DNA from: Sulfurovum sp.
GTDB lineage: Bacteria; Campylobacterota; Campylobacteria; Campylobacterales; Sulfurovaceae
Reading direction: 5' to 3'
Length of the DNA: 45,663 nt
Assembly (NCBI GenBank): GCA_027068435.1
Contig: JAMOTA010000012.1
Location: 1-45,663, forward strand
The position numbers were made by a program, and so were the translations under genes. The notes under the pieces were generated by a model. That model searched no databases. It worked only from the letters and a program-made list of their open reading frames with translations, and was not told the DNA's origin. Of the stretch, positions 1-7,465 are shown one piece after another. Every line of letters starts with the position of its first letter. The stretch's first letter is position 1.

Positions 1-128
1 TATATCAATAATTTAGGATTTAAAGGAGATAAACTGTTACAATCAGTATCGTAGCGAGGTGGAATAAGGAAAGTTATTTTACTGGTCTAGAAAATGGGGG
101 AGCATTATAGTATTTAAAAGTGCTGTAA
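1..128. other. Left edge, no gene identified
   Basis: No supportable gene is seen here. Reading frame 1 on the + strand is open from base 1 to a TAG at 52-54 (17 codons). It could be the tail of a gene that starts outside the window, but the peptide is too short to recognise. Confidence 0.3.
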
Positions 129-152
129 AAAAGTGGAGAAGTTTCCACTTTT
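129..152 (-). terminator. Rho-independent terminator after the beta-propeller gene
   Basis: A 9-bp inverted repeat AAAAGTGGA (129-137) and TCCACTTTT (144-152) closes on a 6-nt loop. On the minus strand it is followed by a run of T residues and lies about 38 bp beyond the stop codon at 190. The A/T tracts on both sides would also allow it to stop transcription from the other direction. Confidence 0.75.
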
Positions 153-189
153 CTAACACTCTTTCACGCTACTAACCCTACTCTTATAA

Positions 190-1311
190 CTACTTTTTCT
201 CTTGACCCGTTTGGTAGATAAAGATACCTGATGGGTGTTTAAGTTGGTAAATCTCACGCTCTAAGAACCACTCTTTAGTGTTAATGACATTGACTTTGTT
301 ATCATCACGCTCTTCACTGTTTCCATTTACCGATACATAAAGATAATCATCTAAATTTGACCAACGTACATGTAGTACTTTTGCTGTAAATGTAAACGTT
401 TTGATAATCTCTAATGTTGCTGTATCTACTATCTGAATAGTAGGGAAATCTTTTCCAGAAAAAGTTACTGCTAAGTATTTTTTATCTGGACTTAGTGCAG
501 TAAATACAGGTAATCCTTGCGTCTCAATATTTTTAATAAAATTAAACTTCGTATCATATACCATTACTGCATTGTCACCAACCGCAGGGATAAACGTCTT
601 TTCATCACTAAGTGACCAGAAACCAAAGTGTGGTACTTTTAGTATAGGTTTGTTATTTTTAGCAGTTACTTTTATCTCTGAAAATTCCATTTTATCTAAG
701 TCAATAACCCCAAACGATTTACTAAGAAAGAATCCTACGATATAAGTATTTTTCTTAATCATCGCGTCAAAAGGCATCGCCCCTACTTTGAACTCTTTAA
801 AGATTTTAAACTTTGGTAAACCTTTACCTACGTTTTCATTTTTAAGTACCGTTACTTTATCACTATCCATTTGAGCAAAGATTAACATATCTTTGTAAAT
901 CTTAATTCCCACATTTTTAGAACCCGTTACTATTTTATCGATGGGTTTAAGATCACGAGTTAGAACATCTACAGATTTATCATCGTAGTTCGCTACAGCC
1001 ACATAGTTTTTACCTATCACAAAACCTATAGCAGATTTAGATGTTTTATACTCATTAAGTATCTTTTCACTTATAGGGTCAAAACGTACCACATACCCAT
1101 CACGACTTATCAGATAGCCATCTGCACCATCAAACTTGATAATACCATGATTCATGTTGTGTACATTTTTCATATGAGATTTAGTCAATCCCTTGTTAAC
1201 AATCGCAATAGACTGACTCTCACGCTCAACAACAAATATCTTCTCATTCTCTGTTGGCGTACCTGCAAACAATATACTGCTCAATAACACTAAAGACCAT
1301 AGTGATTTCAT
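190..1311 (-). CDS. Secreted beta-propeller (YncE/cytochrome d1-like) protein
   Basis: A 373-residue protein with a Sec signal peptide (residues 1 to about 17, ending FAG), so it is probably periplasmic. The rest is a series of WD40/YVTN-like beta-propeller blades, such as VAVANYDDKSVDVL and YLAVTFSGKDFPTIQIVD near the end. The family resembles the heme-d1-type propeller domain of NirS/NirF and the YncE-like propellers. No CXXCH motif is present, so it carries no covalent c-heme. The start is supported by AAAAGGATTTTAATG. It lies 66 bp downstream of a pentaheme cytochrome on the same strand and is probably co-transcribed, which suggests a periplasmic redox or metal-related partner role. The exact function is unknown. 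Confidence 0.75.
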   Translation of the reverse strand: MKSLWSLVLLSSILFAGTPTENEKIFVVERESQSIAIVNKGLTKSHMKNVHNMNHGIIKFDGADGYLISRDGYVVRFDPISEKILNEYKTSKSAIGFVIGKNYVAVANYDDKSVDVLTRDLKPIDKIVTGSKNVGIKIYKDMLIFAQMDSDKVTVLKNENVGKGLPKFKIFKEFKVGAMPFDAMIKKNTYIVGFFLSKSFGVIDLDKMEFSEIKVTAKNNKPILKVPHFGFWSLSDEKTFIPAVGDNAVMVYDTKFNFIKNIETQGLPVFTALSPDKKYLAVTFSGKDFPTIQIVDTATLEIIKTFTFTAKVLHVRWSNLDDYLYVSVNGNSEERDDNKVNVINTKEWFLEREIYQLKHPSGIFIYQTGQEKK

Positions 1312-1377
1312 TAAAATCCTTTTTCAATAATTGTCTTTATTGTACTTAAAACTCTTTAACAATAACGTTGACACATA

Positions 1378-2508
1378 TCAATTTTGAATAAAGATAACCT
1401 CTTTCATTAAAGAAGGTTGTGTTAAGTTACTCTTCTCTAAAGAAATTACCTTAGCACAGTCACTTTTTGCTAACTGAACATAAAGAGCTACTGAGATTTT
1501 ATCACCTTTTTCAAGACTAGGGATAGCATACTCTAACACTTTAGTTGACTCTGCTTCTATGTTGTTAACAAAACTTTGTGTTGCATGAGCAGGAATGATA
1601 ACTGCTTTTTCATCTTGCTTAAAACTATAAGAGAAATACCCTTTAGTATCGTCTTTTGGCTCAGTTACATAGTTCTCCCACACTACATTTTTAGCTCTTG
1701 TTATACGTATCTTTAAAAACTTAGCACGAGCGGGTTGTATAATAAGAGGATGCATCATTTTATTTTTCAGTGCAACACTAAGTTTTTTATCGGAAGTACT
1801 GATATTTATATCCATCCCAGTTTTTCTAAACTCTATGTCATGAATACCTAGAAACTTATGGCTAGCATGTCGTCCTCTTGCTTTTTTATCCATCTTCTCA
1901 GCACCACCTGAAACTTCAGGCATATGACAATTAATACAACCTATACTATCTTGCTTTTTACTCATAGCATTAAAGATAGTCGCATTGTTTTCATTGATTT
2001 TATGAGAGTGACACCCCATACAAACTTTCTTAGCATACACAGGGTTTGCAGTTGAAGAGTGCTTATCACTATCATCTGGATTATCTAACCGTCCATAAAG
2101 TGTAGGTTTATACCCTTTTGCTTGTCTCGATTTGGTATTGATATTAAAATTGTGTGCTGTTTTCACATATGCTATAGTATGACAAAAGAAACATGAAACT
2201 CCATCGGTATGGGTTTTGTTACTCTTGTTTGGTCTGGCATCACCACTTATAAGTTCTTTTATATTATCTGCCATAGGCATATGACATGAAGCACAAGCGT
2301 ATTTCTTTTTACTTACTGTATCGGCTATTTTTCTATGTAGTGTGTTTGTAAAATAACTATGAGAATGGCTAGAAGTTTGATACTCCTCATAAATCTTTTC
2401 ATGACACTCATTACAAGAGTGGTTATCGAGGTATTTATCTTGTGCAAAAAGTGAGTTAGAAAAGCAAACCAAAAATAGAAGCAAAAAAGCCCAAAAAGTA
2501 TCTCTCAT
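1378..2508 (-). CDS. Periplasmic pentaheme cytochrome c
   Basis: A 376-residue protein with an N-terminal signal peptide (cleavage near residue 22, FAQ) and five CXXCH c-heme motifs, at about residues 32-36, 72-76, 106-110, 163-167 and 191-195. All lie in the first 200 residues. Several extra His residues (HSHS, HKFLGIHD) could act as distal ligands. The roughly 180-residue C-terminal part has no heme motif and looks beta-rich. This matches the multiheme cytochrome c (cytochrome c554-like) class of periplasmic electron carriers or reductases. The substrate cannot be told. The start has a good ribosome site (AAGGGATTTTATATG). The beta-propeller gene follows in the same direction, suggesting a two-gene operon. 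Confidence 0.85.
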   Translation of the reverse strand: MRDTFWAFLLLFLVCFSNSLFAQDKYLDNHSCNECHEKIYEEYQTSSHSHSYFTNTLHRKIADTVSKKKYACASCHMPMADNIKELISGDARPNKSNKTHTDGVSCFFCHTIAYVKTAHNFNINTKSRQAKGYKPTLYGRLDNPDDSDKHSSTANPVYAKKVCMGCHSHKINENNATIFNAMSKKQDSIGCINCHMPEVSGGAEKMDKKARGRHASHKFLGIHDIEFRKTGMDINISTSDKKLSVALKNKMMHPLIIQPARAKFLKIRITRAKNVVWENYVTEPKDDTKGYFSYSFKQDEKAVIIPAHATQSFVNNIEAESTKVLEYAIPSLEKGDKISVALYVQLAKSDCAKVISLEKSNLTQPSLMKEVIFIQN

Positions 2509-2530
2509 ATAAAATCCCTTACAAATAATA

Positions 2531-2536
2531 ATTATA
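2531..2536 (-). promoter_or_regulatory. Putative -10 box for the cytochrome operon
   Basis: On the minus strand TATAAT lies 22 bp upstream of the cytochrome start codon. No convincing -35 is seen, which is common for Campylobacterota housekeeping promoters. Called from sequence match alone. Confidence 0.4.
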
Positions 2537-2685
2537 ACCCATTATGATAGTATTATTTTTATTTGAAATACTTGATATAGGTCATTCTAAGATTTGGTTA
2601 AGATATAAAACTTTTAAAATAAGTACACATTCGCAACTTTTAAAACGTATAACCTATAAAAATAGTTTTTATATCAAAATAAAAT

Positions 2686-2714
2686 TTGCTTTTATTAGCC
2701 ACTTATGGCATAAT
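2686..2714 (+). promoter_or_regulatory. Sigma-70 promoter with embedded operator-like palindrome
   Basis: TTGCTT (2686-2691), a 17-bp spacer and CATAAT (2709-2714) with an extended -10 TG form a near-consensus promoter reading into the HTH-Fic pair. Inside it, GCCA-CTTA-TGGC (2698-2709) is an inverted repeat overlapping the -10 region. A repressor bound there would block transcription, and the HTH protein encoded just downstream is the obvious candidate. The autoregulation is inference. Confidence 0.6.
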
Positions 2715-2746
2715 GAATAAAAGTAATATTTTAAAGGTTATTGATT

Positions 2747-3127
2747 ATGAAAAGATTACACGTACTAGAAAGAGTAAAACAGAGAAAAGAACAGATAGGT
2801 CTAACCTTAGACAATATCTCTAAACTCTCACACCTTGGAAACAGAACTGTTACAAGGTTCTTTAGTGGTGAAGCTGTAAAGCTTAGTACACTTGAAAAAA
2901 TAACCACTATTATGGGTTTAGACTTTGCAGGAAATGAAACTGTAGATATAGAGACACTGAGAGATACAAGAGCCAAAGAGAGAGCTATCTACATAGTCTC
3001 TTTGGTGCAAGACACCTCTGCCCTTGAAATGCAAGGGTTAGAAGACGAAGCCATACAATCACTTATACAAGATACAAAAGAGCAGTTTTTAACTGGTGAT
3101 TATCAAAAAAATTTATGGGCTAGTTAA
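2747..3127 (+). CDS. HTH (XRE-like) regulator, partner of Fic gene
   Basis: A 126-residue protein with an N-terminal helix-turn-helix (about residues 10-60: QIGLTLDNISKLSHLGNRTVTRFFSG), consistent with a Cro/C1-type or mobile-mystery-A-like DNA-binding domain. The C-terminal half is charged and helical. The ATG at 2747 is preferred over a TTG at 2741, because the AAAGG ribosome site (2733-2737) is 9 nt from the ATG but only 3 nt from the TTG. It is followed after 8 bp by the Fic-domain gene. The pair resembles the 'mobile mystery protein A/B' arrangement, in which a small HTH protein precedes a Fic protein, and it probably controls its own promoter. Confidence 0.75.
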   Translation: MKRLHVLERVKQRKEQIGLTLDNISKLSHLGNRTVTRFFSGEAVKLSTLEKITTIMGLDFAGNETVDIETLRDTRAKERAIYIVSLVQDTSALEMQGLEDEAIQSLIQDTKEQFLTGDYQKNLWAS

Positions 3128-3135
3128 ACTACACT

Positions 3136-3736
3136 ATGAAAGATAATACAAAAATAGCAGACGCAACACCATTAGATGATATATCAGGTCTAAAACTTGA
3201 TACCTCTAAACCCTATTCTATGGATGAGATATATCTTTATGAAGCTAAAAATATTACACAAACTACACTAAAATATCTCTCTTTAGTACCAAGTAAAAAG
3301 TTAGCCCCCCTTTAGTTACGAGTGGCTTTTACTACTACATAAAGAGATGTTTGGTGATGTATGGGTATGGGCAGGAAAATTAAGGCACGTAGAACTAAGT
3401 ATTGGGGTTAAAGCCTATCTTGTTAGTTCAGAGATTAAAAAGCTTGTAGATGATTTAGAATTTTGGGAACAAAACAAAAGCTTTGATGTCATAGAGATAG
3501 CTTCAAGGCTACACCATAGAGCCGTACAGATACACCCTTTTATCAATGGTAATGGTAGATGGAGTAGAATGTTAGCCAACATTTATCTTAAACAAAATGG
3601 CTTACAACCTACTAAATGGAATGAGAATTTACTCTCAAAAGAGAATCTTCATCGAGATGATTATATCAAGGCTTTAAAGAGTGCTGATGATGGAGACTAT
3701 AGAGATTTGATTACACTACAGGCAAATACACTTTAA
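3136..3736 (+). pseudogene. Fic-family AMP-transferase (mobile mystery protein B type), frameshifted
   Basis: Two overlapping frames together give one Fic protein of about 199 residues. Frame one runs from ATG 3136 (starting MKDNTKIADATPLDD) to TAG at 3313-3315. The reading continues in the +1 frame as PFSYEWLLLLHKEMFGDVW and ends at 3736. Removing one C from the C6 tract at 3305-3310 restores a single frame. The Fic catalytic motif is intact as HPFINGNGRWSR, with the conserved FGDVWVWAGKLR region before it. Fic proteins usually transfer AMP from ATP to a hydroxyl side chain of a target protein. An ATG at 3347 could start a 129-residue fragment holding the active-site motif but not the N-terminal helices. 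It may be a pseudogene, a phase-variable gene or a recoded gene. Confidence 0.8.
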
Positions 3737-3906
3737 AGAGTCAAGATAGAATTTTATTAGTTTTGATAATGCAGATTATTATTTATAAAAAACCGATAAA
3801 AAAAAGGTCTAAAATAAACTTACAGAATAAGCGTTTAACTAATGTATTGGTAAAAATTTAGATTACTACTTTTGATAATGAGTAAAAAAGATTTTATGTA
3901 AAGAGG

Positions 3907-3983
3907 TGGTACACCCTGCGAGATTCGAACTCACGACCTTCGGTACCGCAAACCGATGCTCTATCCAGCTGAGCTAAGAGTGC
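3907..3983 (-). tRNA. tRNA-Arg, anticodon GCG
   Basis: A 77-nt cloverleaf on the minus strand with encoded CCA. The acceptor is GCACTCT paired with AGGGTGT (two G-U pairs). The D-arm is GCTC-AGCTGGATA-GAGC. The anticodon stem TCGGT/ACCGA closes the loop TTGCGGT, giving anticodon GCG (codon CGC, CGU by wobble). The T-loop is TTCGAAT. It begins 53 nt after the uracil-DNA glycosylase stop codon on the same strand, so it might be co-transcribed with that operon. Confidence 0.95.
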
Positions 3984-4035
3984 ACACTTTTTGTGTAGAT
4001 GCGATATTTGGAAAGGAATTATAACTAAATAACCT

Positions 4036-4737
4036 TTATTTTTCTAGTAGTTTCATGGGTTTAAAGAGATTTAACGCTTTTTCGTTTAAAATAAAGGTAT
4101 GGTTATAGGGATGTTCTATCTCTATGGTTTCAAAACTCTCTAAAGGAAGTTTTTTCTTTAACTCTTTTGCATGTGTACCAAAGAGTATGAGTTTTGGTTT
4201 TTGCTCCTCCATAGAAGAGAGCAAACTTTCTATAAAAGGTCGCCACGCTTTTACATGTTTTGTAGAACTTTTTTTGTCTGTAAAGATGAGTGCTGTGTTA
4301 AGAAGTAGTACACCATTTTTTTCAAAATTTACTCTTAGTGCATCTATGCTGTTAATAAGCCCTGTTTTATCTACCCTGCTGATGGCATCTTGCGACAGAT
4401 CTTCCTTGCTTAAGTCACCTCTAGCGTAAAGTGCCATCTTTACAAAGTTTCTTAAACTTGTGGCTCTGTTTACCTCTTTACTTAAGCCTGTTGAAGAGAA
4501 GATACTCTCTACTTTTGCATCTATAAAAGCGTAGCCCTTTGCACTCTCTACACGAGGGTATGGGTCTTGCCCAAACAAGATGTATTTTACTTTACCCTTT
4601 GGTAAGGTTTTAAAAGCATTAAAGTACTCCTCTTTAGAAGGGAAGTAGCTTTTGTCCTCTTCAAGAAAAGTACGGTACTCACTCTCCAAAGTAGAATAAG
4701 CTTTTTCAAGTGTAGGTTGCCAACTAAGATGAGGCAT
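4036..4737 (-). CDS. ung: Uracil-DNA glycosylase, divergent family 1
   Basis: A 233-residue enzyme that removes uracil from DNA to start base-excision repair. The water-activating motif is present as GQDPYP (canonical GQDPYH), followed by SAKGYAF. The uracil-recognition strand VLLLNTAL carries the expected Asn, and LILFGTHAKEL follows. The C-terminal catalytic His loop, normally HPSPLS, reads HPYNHTF: the His and Pro are kept but the minor-groove loop is altered. Size is normal for the family. It overlaps the upstream small membrane-protein gene by 14 bp and is the last protein gene of the pssA-ubiA operon. The altered motifs could mean a UDG-related subfamily rather than a strict orthologue of Ung. 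Confidence 0.8.
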   Translation of the reverse strand: MPHLSWQPTLEKAYSTLESEYRTFLEEDKSYFPSKEEYFNAFKTLPKGKVKYILFGQDPYPRVESAKGYAFIDAKVESIFSSTGLSKEVNRATSLRNFVKMALYARGDLSKEDLSQDAISRVDKTGLINSIDALRVNFEKNGVLLLNTALIFTDKKSSTKHVKAWRPFIESLLSSMEEQKPKLILFGTHAKELKKKLPLESFETIEIEHPYNHTFILNEKALNLFKPMKLLEK

Positions 4738-5041
4738 TTTTAATCTTATCGAACTTAACGATAAGCTCTACTTTACTTAGTGGTAAGTTTAGTTTTTCAG
4801 CAACGGTTGTTCTACTCTCTCCAGCATCTATATGCTTCATAACCTCGTCATGCATAGAGAGGTTTTCTATCACCTCTTTTACAGAAACACGTGCAGCCTC
4901 TAAGTTGGTTATGGTGGTGTTTTTTACTTCGAGTATCTCTTTGAGTACTCTGTTTTCCTTGAGTATCTTGGTATTGATGCGGTGTAGGTAAAACAAAATC
5001 CCTGCTAACAACAAAACCAGTGCTAAAATCATATAATCCAT
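4724..5041 (-). CDS. Small membrane-anchored coiled-coil/HTH-like protein
   Basis: 105 residues with an N-terminal membrane helix (about 2-18, MILALVLLLAGILFYL), a charged coiled-coil segment (25-65), and a short C-terminal helix-turn-helix-like stretch (AGESRTTVAEKLNLPLSKVELIVKFDK). The overall plan recalls the DUF2802-type small membrane proteins, but I cannot assign a family with certainty. It starts exactly at the stop of the UbiA-family gene (TAATG, sharing base 5041) and runs 14 bp into ung, so it is translationally coupled to both. Function unknown. Confidence 0.7.
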   Translation of the reverse strand: MDYMILALVLLLAGILFYLHRINTKILKENRVLKEILEVKNTTITNLEAARVSVKEVIENLSMHDEVMKHIDAGESRTTVAEKLNLPLSKVELIVKFDKIKNASS

Positions 5042-5910
5042 TAGTTTACCTCCAGAATGATTAAGAGTAAAAATACAAAACCTAAATAGCCATTAACAGT
5101 AAAAAATGCTTTGTCTATTTTGGTAAAATCTTTGTTTACAAGGTAGTGTTCATAGGTAAGCATTACTGCTGCGAAAACTACGGCTATTTGACCCCATAAC
5201 GCTAAGTTTGCACCTAAGACAAACGCTTCCCAAAACACTATAGCCAAAAGATGAAAGACTCTTGCTATACGCATGGTATTGATAGCTCCAAAACGAGAGG
5301 GGATGGAGTGTAGTCCATTGGCTTTGTCAAACTCCATATCTTGTAAAGAGTAGAGTAGATCAAACCCTGCCACCCAAAACATGACACCAAGAGCAAGATA
5401 GAGCGACCAGAGTGTTATGTCTCCTGTAACTGCTACTACCCCTGCTATAGGTGCAAGACCAAGGCTTACCCCTAAAATAAGGTGTGCTAAAGAGGAGAAG
5501 CGTTTAAACAGTGTATATGCAGCAAGTACTAGCAAGATAGGTACAGAGAGTTGCAGAGCTAAAGGGTTTATAAAAAATGCTACCCCTACAAAAAGTAGAG
5601 CATTGAGTACGATAAACCATAACATCTGCACATTACTAACTCTTCCATCTACAGAGGGGCGTCCTTTTGTTCTTGGGTTGAGTATATCGACATCTCTATC
5701 TAAGTAACGGTTTACGCCCATAGCAAAGTTTCTTGCACTAATAGCTGCTAAGATACCTAAGAAAAAGAGTTTCCAACCAAACCATACTGTATGGTTTGCT
5801 TCATGAGAGGCTACAAGCATAGCAATAAAGATAAAAGGCAGAGAAAAGATAGAGTGTTTAAACATAACCAATTCTGAGAATTGTGCTAGTTTTTTCTTAA
5901 TACTAATCAT
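5041..5910 (-). CDS. ubiA: UbiA-family prenyltransferase (UbiA/MqnP)
   Basis: A 289-residue polytopic membrane enzyme of the UbiA superfamily, which attaches an isoprenoid chain to an aromatic acid. The first Mg-diphosphate motif is NRYLDRDVD (Asn67, Asp71, Asp75), and the second is the DLLYSLQDMEFDKANG stretch in the C-terminal half. About eight hydrophobic helices surround them. Campylobacterota use menaquinone made by the futalosine route, so the real substrate is more likely the MqnP one than 4-hydroxybenzoate, although such genes are usually labelled ubiA. Its start overlaps the pssA stop (TAATG at 5910), and the downstream gene starts at its own stop. Confidence 0.88.
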   Translation of the reverse strand: MISIKKKLAQFSELVMFKHSIFSLPFIFIAMLVASHEANHTVWFGWKLFFLGILAAISARNFAMGVNRYLDRDVDILNPRTKGRPSVDGRVSNVQMLWFIVLNALLFVGVAFFINPLALQLSVPILLVLAAYTLFKRFSSLAHLILGVSLGLAPIAGVVAVTGDITLWSLYLALGVMFWVAGFDLLYSLQDMEFDKANGLHSIPSRFGAINTMRIARVFHLLAIVFWEAFVLGANLALWGQIAVVFAAVMLTYEHYLVNKDFTKIDKAFFTVNGYLGFVFLLLIILEVN

Positions 5911-6464
5911 TATGGATGGGGTACTTTGAGTTTACTATTGAGTGACCATGCGATAACCAGTGCCATAAACGCTATAACAAAACTGTTAGCGATGATTCCA
6001 TACGAGAACAAGAGATAAAGTATCCATAACAAAATAGCCCCTAGTGGGGTTGGTACACCTACAAAGTATTTTGCTGATTCGCCTACTTCTGCGTTGATGT
6101 TAAACTCTATAAGTCTTCTAAGTCCTGATATAACATAAAAGATAAATACAAAACCTAAGATAAGCTCTTCTAACCCAGAACTCTCTTTTGTAATAGCATA
6201 ATAGAGTAGAAATGATGGCATCACTACAAATGATATAAAGTCTGCATAACTATCAACTTGTACACCAAACTCTGTAGAGAGGTTGTACTTTCTTGCTACT
6301 TTACCATCGGCTATATCTAATGCCCCTGCTATCCATGCTAAGATAATAGCCGTAAAGAAATCTCCATTTACGATAAAATGTATGGCAATTAACCCTGCGG
6401 CTATATTTCCAAACGTAATAATGTTTGCGATATTAAAGCGATTGTTTTTGTCAAATAAATTCAT
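5910..6464 (-). CDS. pssA: CDP-diacylglycerol-serine O-phosphatidyltransferase
   Basis: A 184-residue membrane protein of the CDP-alcohol phosphatidyltransferase family. The signature DG-x2-AR-x8-G-x3-D-x3-D is seen as ADGKVARKYNLSTEFGVQVD followed by SYAD. It makes phosphatidylserine from CDP-diacylglycerol and serine, the step before phosphatidylethanolamine. Hydrophobic helices flank the motif on both sides. It is the first gene of a minus-strand operon with the UbiA-family gene, the small membrane protein and ung. PgsA shares the motif, but the N-terminal pattern (FNIANIITFGNIAAG) and size fit PssA better. Confidence 0.88.
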   Translation of the reverse strand: MNLFDKNNRFNIANIITFGNIAAGLIAIHFIVNGDFFTAIILAWIAGALDIADGKVARKYNLSTEFGVQVDSYADFISFVVMPSFLLYYAITKESSGLEELILGFVFIFYVISGLRRLIEFNINAEVGESAKYFVGVPTPLGAILLWILYLLFSYGIIANSFVIAFMALVIAWSLNSKLKVPHP

Positions 6465-6512
6465 TTCTTTCCTTGTTTTATAAAATATATTTTACCTTTT
6501 TTGTTGTTATGC

Positions 6513-6518
6513 TATGAT
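6513..6518 (+). promoter_or_regulatory. Putative -10 box abutting the miaA start
   Basis: TATGAT lies 5 bp before the miaA ATG at 6524. If it is the -10 box, transcription would begin at or next to the start codon, giving a leaderless mRNA. No purine-rich ribosome site is visible before the ATG. A weak TTTTAC (6490-6495) sits 17 bp upstream. Confidence 0.4.
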
Positions 6519-6523
6519 TACAC

Positions 6524-7429
6524 ATGCAAAACACTCATAAAAATTTTAAACAACTTGCAATTATTGGTTCAACTGCTTCAGGGAAGACAGCCCTTTCTAT
6601 AGAATTGGCAAAAAAGATGAATGCTTATATCCTCTCCATAGATTCGCTCTCTATCTACAAAGAGATAAACATTGTCTCTGCTAAACCTACCTTAGAAGAG
6701 AGAGAAGGTGTTGAGCATTTTGGGTTAGACTACATCTCACCTCGTGATGATTTTGATGTAACGGTTTTTATAGAACTCTATAACAAAACCTATGCTAAGT
6801 GTTTAAAAGAGAATAAAAATCTCATTATAGTAGGTGGTACAAGCTTCTACTTAAAAATGCTCATAGAAGGGGTTAGTCAACTGCCTTTGCTTAGTAGCAA
6901 AACTAAAGAAGAGACAAAAAAGTTACTATTTACACTCTCCTCAACCCATCAGATGCTTTATGAGTTAGATAAAGAGAGTATGAGTAAAATAGAACCTACA
7001 GACAGATACCGCATGGAAAAGGTATTAAATATTTACCTTGAAACTGGACTTATGCCTACGCAATACTTTAAACTTCACCCTCCTCTACCTACTATACAAG
7101 CTCCATTACCTATTTATCAAATAGTGTGGGAGAGAACCCTTTTAAGAGAGCGTATCGAACTGCGTACACAACTCATGGTTGAGGATGGGCTTATAGATGA
7201 GATATGTATTCTTGAGAAGAAGTACGGAAGAAAACCAAATGCAATGAAAGCCATAGGGATAAAAGAGACTTTAGCCTACTTAGATGGTATTTACACAAAA
7301 AAAGAGATGATAGAAAAAATTACTATTAACACATCACGTCTTGCTAAAAGACAAAAAACCTTTAACAGTTCTCAATTTACAGATAATATAAAAGGGAGTA
7401 TCACGGAGTTAAGGGAGATGTTATTGTAA
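6524..7429 (+). CDS. miaA: tRNA dimethylallyltransferase MiaA
   Basis: A 301-residue enzyme that adds a dimethylallyl group to A37 of tRNAs reading UNN codons. The P-loop GSTASGKT lies at about residues 15-22, followed by the substrate motif SIDSLSIYKEINIVSAKP and the IIVGGTSFYLKML segment, all hallmarks of MiaA. The length is typical. No other in-frame ATG exists before the P-loop, so the ATG at 6524 is probably right even though no Shine-Dalgarno sequence precedes it. It is transcribed divergently from pssA and convergently with the nuo operon, from which it is separated by a hairpin terminator. Confidence 0.93.
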   Translation: MQNTHKNFKQLAIIGSTASGKTALSIELAKKMNAYILSIDSLSIYKEINIVSAKPTLEEREGVEHFGLDYISPRDDFDVTVFIELYNKTYAKCLKENKNLIIVGGTSFYLKMLIEGVSQLPLLSSKTKEETKKLLFTLSSTHQMLYELDKESMSKIEPTDRYRMEKVLNIYLETGLMPTQYFKLHPPLPTIQAPLPIYQIVWERTLLRERIELRTQLMVEDGLIDEICILEKKYGRKPNAMKAIGIKETLAYLDGIYTKKEMIEKITINTSRLAKRQKTFNSSQFTDNIKGSITELREMLL

Positions 7430-7430
7430 A

Positions 7431-7459
7431 ACATAGAGTCGATATAACCGACTCTATGT
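7431..7459 (-). terminator. Hairpin terminator between nuoN and miaA
   Basis: An 11-bp perfect inverted repeat, ACATAGAGTCG (7431-7441) and CGACTCTATGT (7449-7459), with a 7-nt loop. Read on the minus strand it is followed by TTTTAC, so it suits termination of the 17.7-kb nuo transcript. It may also stop miaA, which ends 2 bp before it on the other strand. Confidence 0.75.
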
Positions 7460-7465
7460 GTAGTG

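Noticed and set aside
3347-3736. Treating the 129-residue Fic frame as a complete gene
   Set aside because: Family-like sequence (PFSYEWLLLLHKE) continues upstream in the same frame without a start codon, and joins the 3136 frame at the C6 tract. It is the 3' part of a frameshifted gene.
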